Positions 29,676 through 32,829 of a stretch of DNA of 32,829 bases are shown here, piece after piece. Made by a program: the position numbers and the translations under genes. The notes under the pieces are model-generated. The model ran no database searches, was not told the DNA's origin, and saw only the letters and a program-made list of their open reading frames with translations. The stretch comes from an uncultured Clostridia bacterium (GTDB lineage: Bacteria; Bacillota; Clostridia; TANB77; CAG-508), in contig CAOKHH010000015.1 of the NCBI GenBank assembly GCA_948468225.1, forward strand, positions 1-32,829, in the 5' to 3' direction. Position 1 is the stretch's first letter. Each line of letters opens with the position of its first letter.

Positions 29676-30743
29676 TTACCATAAGCCTTCTTTTTGCAAT
29701 CTATTTATTGTACTATTATGTTCACTACTTGTCCTATTAAAATATACCTTTCCATTTTTGTCTGATACATAGTATATATACTCTGTGTTATTTGGATTTA
29801 AAGCAGCTTCTATTGAAACCTTACCTACACTTGATATTGGTCCTACTGGTAATTTCCCTTCCATTCTTGGTCCTCTTGTGTTATATGGATTATATGTATT
29901 TAATTCTGACTGATATAAATCTCTTTGCCCTAATTCTACTTTTACAGCATAATATGTTGTTGCATCAAGTTGTAACGGCATTTTTACTTTTAATCTATTA
30001 TATATTACACTTGATATATCTTTTCTATCTTCTGGATGTATTCCTTCTGTTTCTACAAGTGAAGCAATTGTTAATATTTCATGTACAGAATATTTACTTT
30101 TTTCTATATCATCTTTATATTCATTTAATATATTTTCAGTTTGTTTTAACATTGTATCAAAAATTTCTTCCACTGTTACATCTTTATTATTGAAAGAGTA
30201 AGTATCTGGAAATAAGTAACCTTCTAAAGGATAATATATATCCTTATTTTCAATTTCATCTGTTAAGAACCAGTACTTTTCTATTAAAGAAGCTATATAC
30301 TCTTTATTCTCTAGCAATTCAAATACTTGCTCCTTTGTATTATTTGTTTCTTCAGCTATTTTATTTGCATACCAGTTTATGTTTTTACCTTCTACGAAAG
30401 TTATTGTAATTTGATTTTTACTAAACAATTTACCTGTTTGTAAAGTTTTTGTAATTTCTTCTACATTCATTGTTTTATACAATTCGTATTTTCCTGCTTG
30501 GAAATTGCTAACCTTATTTAATTTTACATATAATTTAAACGCTAATTTGTTTTTTATTAATCCATTATCTTTTAATACATTTGCAATATTTTCTGAAGAT
30601 GATCCTATTGGTATTTCTACTTGTATTTTATTTGTATCTTTTTTATCAACTTCTGAAATTGATACATTATACCATAGCGCTAATCCTCCTATTACTAATG
30701 CAATGACTACTATTATTACCATTATTACTTTTTTAATATTCAT
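29676..30743 (-). CDS. mltG: Endolytic murein transglycosylase MltG (YceG-like)
   Basis: 355 aa. Cuts nascent glycan strands near the membrane and so ends their growth. An N-terminal membrane anchor (~5-27) is followed by a LysM-like part (IPIGSSSENIANVLKDNGLI) and the catalytic domain. The catalytic Glu is in IASLVETEG, and the family end YNTRGPRMEGKLPVGPISSVG and YYVSDKNGKVYF is present. Own promoter at 30775-30803. Confidence 0.95.
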   Translation of the reverse strand: MNIKKVIMVIIVVIALVIGGLALWYNVSISEVDKKDTNKIQVEIPIGSSSENIANVLKDNGLIKNKLAFKLYVKLNKVSNFQAGKYELYKTMNVEEITKTLQTGKLFSKNQITITFVEGKNINWYANKIAEETNNTKEQVFELLENKEYIASLIEKYWFLTDEIENKDIYYPLEGYLFPDTYSFNNKDVTVEEIFDTMLKQTENILNEYKDDIEKSKYSVHEILTIASLVETEGIHPEDRKDISSVIYNRLKVKMPLQLDATTYYAVKVELGQRDLYQSELNTYNPYNTRGPRMEGKLPVGPISSVGKVSIEAALNPNNTEYIYYVSDKNGKVYFNRTSSEHNSTINRLQKEGLW

Positions 30744-30774
30744 TATTGTTTTCTCCTTATTTTTTTATGTAATT

Positions 30775-30803
30775 ACTATATCATAAAATATTTAATTAGT
30801 GAA
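30775..30803 (-). promoter_or_regulatory. mltG promoter
   Basis: Minus strand: -35 TTCACT (30803-30798), 17-bp spacer, -10 TATAGT (30780-30775). Confidence 0.5.
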
Positions 30804-30841
30804 TATATATTTAAAAAAATATTTTTAAAATATTAGAAATA

Positions 30842-30894
30842 TTTACATTATTTTACATAAATCTATTTATTTTTACATAAATTTGTTGTATAAT
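30842..30894 (+). promoter_or_regulatory. Phased TTTACAT repeats and -10 box ahead of nfeD
   Basis: TTTACAT occurs at 30842, 30852 and 30872, spaced by 10 and 20 bp, that is on one face of the helix. A -10 TATAAT follows at 30889-30894 with only a poor -35 at the right distance. Direct TT(A/T)ACA repeats with about 10-11 bp period are typical sites of OmpR/PhoB-family regulators (PhoP, WalR). They lie between the divergent mltG and nfeD genes. Confidence 0.45.
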
Positions 30895-30936
30895 ACTTAT
30901 TGTATGATTATTAACTAATGAGGAGGTATCTTTAAT

Positions 30937-31389
30937 ATGTCTATGTGGCAAATTTGGTTAATTATTTCCGGATTATTTTTTATAGGAGAAATAGCTACTG
31001 TTGGATTCTTAGTATTTTGGTTTGCTATAGGAAGTTTAGTTGCAATGATTGTTAGTATATTTGCACCAGATGCAATTATTCTACAAACATCTATATTCCT
31101 TATATCTTCATCTTTGTTAATTTTATTTACAAAACCATTAGTAGACAAATATGTTACTAAAAAAACTGTCCCAACAAATGTTAACACCTTAATTGGAAAA
31201 AAAGCTATTGTTTTAACAGATATAAATTCTCTTGAGTCTACTGGTCAAGTTAAAGTTAATGGAGAAGTTTGGTCTGCTAAATCTGAAACAGAAGAAACTA
31301 TAGAAAAAGGTACTGAAGTAGAAATTTTACAAGTTGATGGTGTTAAACTTTTAGTAAGACCTTGTAATGTTACAACTCAAGTTGTTTAA
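30937..31389 (+). CDS. NfeD-like membrane protein
   Basis: 150 aa short NfeD. Three to four hydrophobic segments in residues 1-75 (WQIWLIISGLFFIGEIATV, LVFWFAIGSLVAMIVSIF), then a soluble OB-fold at ~85-145 (LIGKKAIVLTDI...GQVKVNGEVWSAKS). Such proteins act with the SPFH protein encoded next to them in membrane microdomains. AGGAGGT precedes the ATG. 34 bp before the SPFH gene. Confidence 0.92.
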   Translation: MSMWQIWLIISGLFFIGEIATVGFLVFWFAIGSLVAMIVSIFAPDAIILQTSIFLISSSLLILFTKPLVDKYVTKKTVPTNVNTLIGKKAIVLTDINSLESTGQVKVNGEVWSAKSETEETIEKGTEVEILQVDGVKLLVRPCNVTTQVV

Positions 31390-31423
31390 TTAAAAACAAA
31401 TATATTTTTTAGGAGGTTTTTAT

Positions 31424-32335
31424 ATGCCATTTTTAATTATTTTATTAGTTATCATTGTAATTATTGCTTTAAAGTCTATCAAGGTTGTTAGACAAGCCGA
31501 AGTTTATGTTATAGAAAGATTAGGTAAGTTCCATAAAATAGCTGATGCTGGTCTTACAATTATAATTCCTTTCTGTGACCATGTAAGAAGTGTTGTAAGC
31601 TTAAAGGAACAAACAATGGATATTCCACCACAAGGAGTTATTACAGAAGATAATGTTACAATAACAATAGATACTGTTGTATTCTATCAAATTACAGATC
31701 CTGCAAAAGCAGTGTATGAAATTCAATCTTTGAAAAAAGGTATTGAATATTTAGCAATAACAACTATTCGTGATATAGTTGGTAAAATGGATTTAGACTC
31801 AACATTTAGCTCAAGAGATGCTATAAATACAAAATTAAGAGTTATTCTTGATGAAGCTACCGATAAATGGGGATGTAAAGTTAATAGAGTTGAAATTAAA
31901 GATATTACACCACCTGCAGATATTCGTGATGCAATGGAAAAACAAATGAATGCTGAAAGAAATAAAAGAGCTTTAATTTTACAAGCAGAAGGAGAAAAAC
32001 AATCTGCTATAACTATTGCTGAAGGTCGCAAAGAAGCTGCTATATTAGAAGCTGAAGCTGAAAAAGAAGCAAGAATAAGAAGAGCTGCCGGTGAAGCGCA
32101 AGCTATAAAAGAAGTAGCCATTGCAAAAGCGCAAGAAATAGATATGGTTTATGAGGCAATAAAAAATGCTAATCCAGATGAAAAATTAGTTCAATTAAAA
32201 TCATTAGAAGCATTAGAAGAAGTTGCAAAAGGTGAAGCAAATAAAGTATTTATTCCTTTTGAAGCAACAGGAGCACTTTCAAGTTTAGGTGCAATAAAAG
32301 AAGTTTTAAAAGATGACAAAAAGAAAAATAACTAA
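31424..32335 (+). CDS. SPFH/stomatin-like protein (slipin/QmcA type)
   Basis: 303 aa. An N-terminal hairpin anchor (~1-17) is followed by the SPFH/band-7 domain (VVRQAEVYVIERLGKFHKI, ...MDIPPQGVITEDNVTITID, SFSSRDAIN-type loop), then an Ala/Glu-rich coiled coil (~175-245: AEGRKEAAILEAEAEKEARI). Forms oligomers at the membrane and is usually encoded with NfeD, as here. AGGAGG precedes the ATG. Exact physiological role not shown by the sequence. Confidence 0.93.
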   Translation: MPFLIILLVIIVIIALKSIKVVRQAEVYVIERLGKFHKIADAGLTIIIPFCDHVRSVVSLKEQTMDIPPQGVITEDNVTITIDTVVFYQITDPAKAVYEIQSLKKGIEYLAITTIRDIVGKMDLDSTFSSRDAINTKLRVILDEATDKWGCKVNRVEIKDITPPADIRDAMEKQMNAERNKRALILQAEGEKQSAITIAEGRKEAAILEAEAEKEARIRRAAGEAQAIKEVAIAKAQEIDMVYEAIKNANPDEKLVQLKSLEALEEVAKGEANKVFIPFEATGALSSLGAIKEVLKDDKKKNN

Positions 32336-32342
32336 TTAAATA

Positions 32343-32379
32343 AAAATAAATGTACGCAAGTTGCGTACATTTATTTTTT
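32343..32379 (+). terminator. Terminator of the nfeD-SPFH operon
   Basis: Perfect 15-bp stem (32343-32357/32363-32377), core ATGTACGC/GCGTACAT, with a 5-nt loop and a T-rich 3' arm and tail. Confidence 0.92.
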
Positions 32380-32473
32380 GTTTCAATTAAACCCTCCCAT
32401 AAATTACCTTTGATTTTGTGTTGAGATTATGTTAACATTATCTTATATAAATCAAACGTACGGAGGTTTTCTT

Positions 32474-32716
32474 ATGGTTAAAAATTTAATTTCAAAAATT
32501 AGTGATATTGATAAATCTATTTTAAAAGTTATAAAAAATATATTCAAAGTTTCTTTTGGAATTTGCATCATAGCTGTTTTAATCCTATTTGCATACATAT
32601 ACAATCCCTCATCTCATATTACATATTTAGCAGGTTTAAGTTTATTCAAATCTAGTTTAATGATTTCTGTATTTGGATTTATTTGTGGAATTAGTACAGA
32701 TTTAATAAAAAAATAA
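32474..32716 (+). CDS. Small two-helix membrane protein of unknown function, 80 aa
   Basis: Start at ATG 32474, preceded by ACGGAGGT; an upstream in-frame ATG has no site. A basic, amphipathic first 22 residues is followed by membrane segments at ~25-45 and ~50-75. No family recognised. It stands between two terminators, so it is its own unit. Confidence 0.72.
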   Translation: MVKNLISKISDIDKSILKVIKNIFKVSFGICIIAVLILFAYIYNPSSHITYLAGLSLFKSSLMISVFGFICGISTDLIKK

Positions 32717-32747
32717 TATGGTAAATTTAACCATATTATTTTTTTAT
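32712..32747. terminator. Bidirectional terminator at the right end
   Basis: 11-bp stem AATAATATGGT/ACCATATTATT, with seven T after it on the plus strand and ATTTTTTTATT on the minus strand. It ends both the 80-aa gene and the gene entering from the right edge. Confidence 0.85.
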
Positions 32748-32748
32748 T

Positions 32749-32829
32749 CTATTTTACTCCTAATTCATATTTAGTAATCCAGTAACCAGCAAGATTTTTG
32801 CTATTCCATGTAAATGCCTCTGGTATTAT
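32749..32829 (-). CDS. C-terminal end of a protein entering from the right edge
   Basis: Open frame of 26 codons ending in TAG at 32751-32749. The last residues are FTWNSKNLAGYWITKYELGV. The W-x-x-KYE pattern near the end resembles repeat modules of large clostridial surface proteins (GFW...KYE), but too little is visible for a call. Confidence 0.55.
   Translation of the reverse strand: MIPEAFTWNSKNLAGYWITKYELGVK

Overview
The window is a very AT-rich stretch (roughly 70 % A+T by eye) of chromosome from an anaerobic member of the Clostridia (Firmicutes). The evidence is the gene order ylxM-ffh-rpsP-khpA-rimM-trmD-rplS, the der-plsY-gpsA and ftsE-ftsX-LytM-ctp blocks, strong AGGAGG ribosome binding sites, promoters with a 17-bp spacer, and an oxygen-defence pair of rubrerythrin and a small rubredoxin. 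Nearly all genes lie on the minus strand; the exceptions are two small orphan genes, an RNA gene and the last three complete genes on the right.

Layout from left to right. Positions 1-50 hold the start of an unknown gene that carries a CA dinucleotide tract in frame at the very edge. Next come an orphan HicB-type antitoxin with its own operators (152-656), a 126-bp imperfect hairpin (851-976) fused to the end of miaB, two divergent orphan genes (228 and 75 aa), a large unknown coiled-coil protein (755 aa), a SERCA-like Ca2+ ATPase, a candidate structured RNA on the plus strand (about 9002-9205), greA, and the ribosome/SRP/tRNA-modification operon (9863-13995). After a 142-aa orphan gene come rubredoxin, rubrerythrin, and a cell-envelope block (ctp, two LytM/M23 hydrolases, ftsX, ftsE; 15602-20901). 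Then follow a membrane-anchored unknown, a split transketolase with a PHP phosphoesterase gene between its halves, upp, a 54-aa orphan, gpsA-plsY-der, an FxLYD-like protein and mltG. On the plus strand an NfeD-SPFH pair and a small membrane protein follow, and the end of another gene enters from the right edge.

Two genes, ctp and the C-terminal transketolase subunit, are broken by a single extra base. In both the extra base is a G on the plus strand just after a C run. Removing it restores a normal family sequence, so a consensus error must be excluded before calling them pseudogenes.

Three layers of non-coding structure stand out. (1) About seventeen short palindromes, most ending in CCCTACA on the plus strand, are scattered between genes. 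Many sit directly behind stop codons; one supplies a stop codon, one is read in frame inside the 755-aa protein, and one forms the apparent terminator of the ribosomal operon. (2) Two 125/126-bp hairpins of a different family, behind miaB and upp, share loops while their stems differ in sequence but stay paired. (3) A free-standing RNA with its own promoter and terminator has a predicted pseudoknot and a five-codon ORF. In addition, four small orphan genes (228, 75, 142 and 54 aa) each have a near-consensus promoter, a terminator and a richer base composition than their neighbours, like phage 'moron' cassettes dropped between housekeeping genes.
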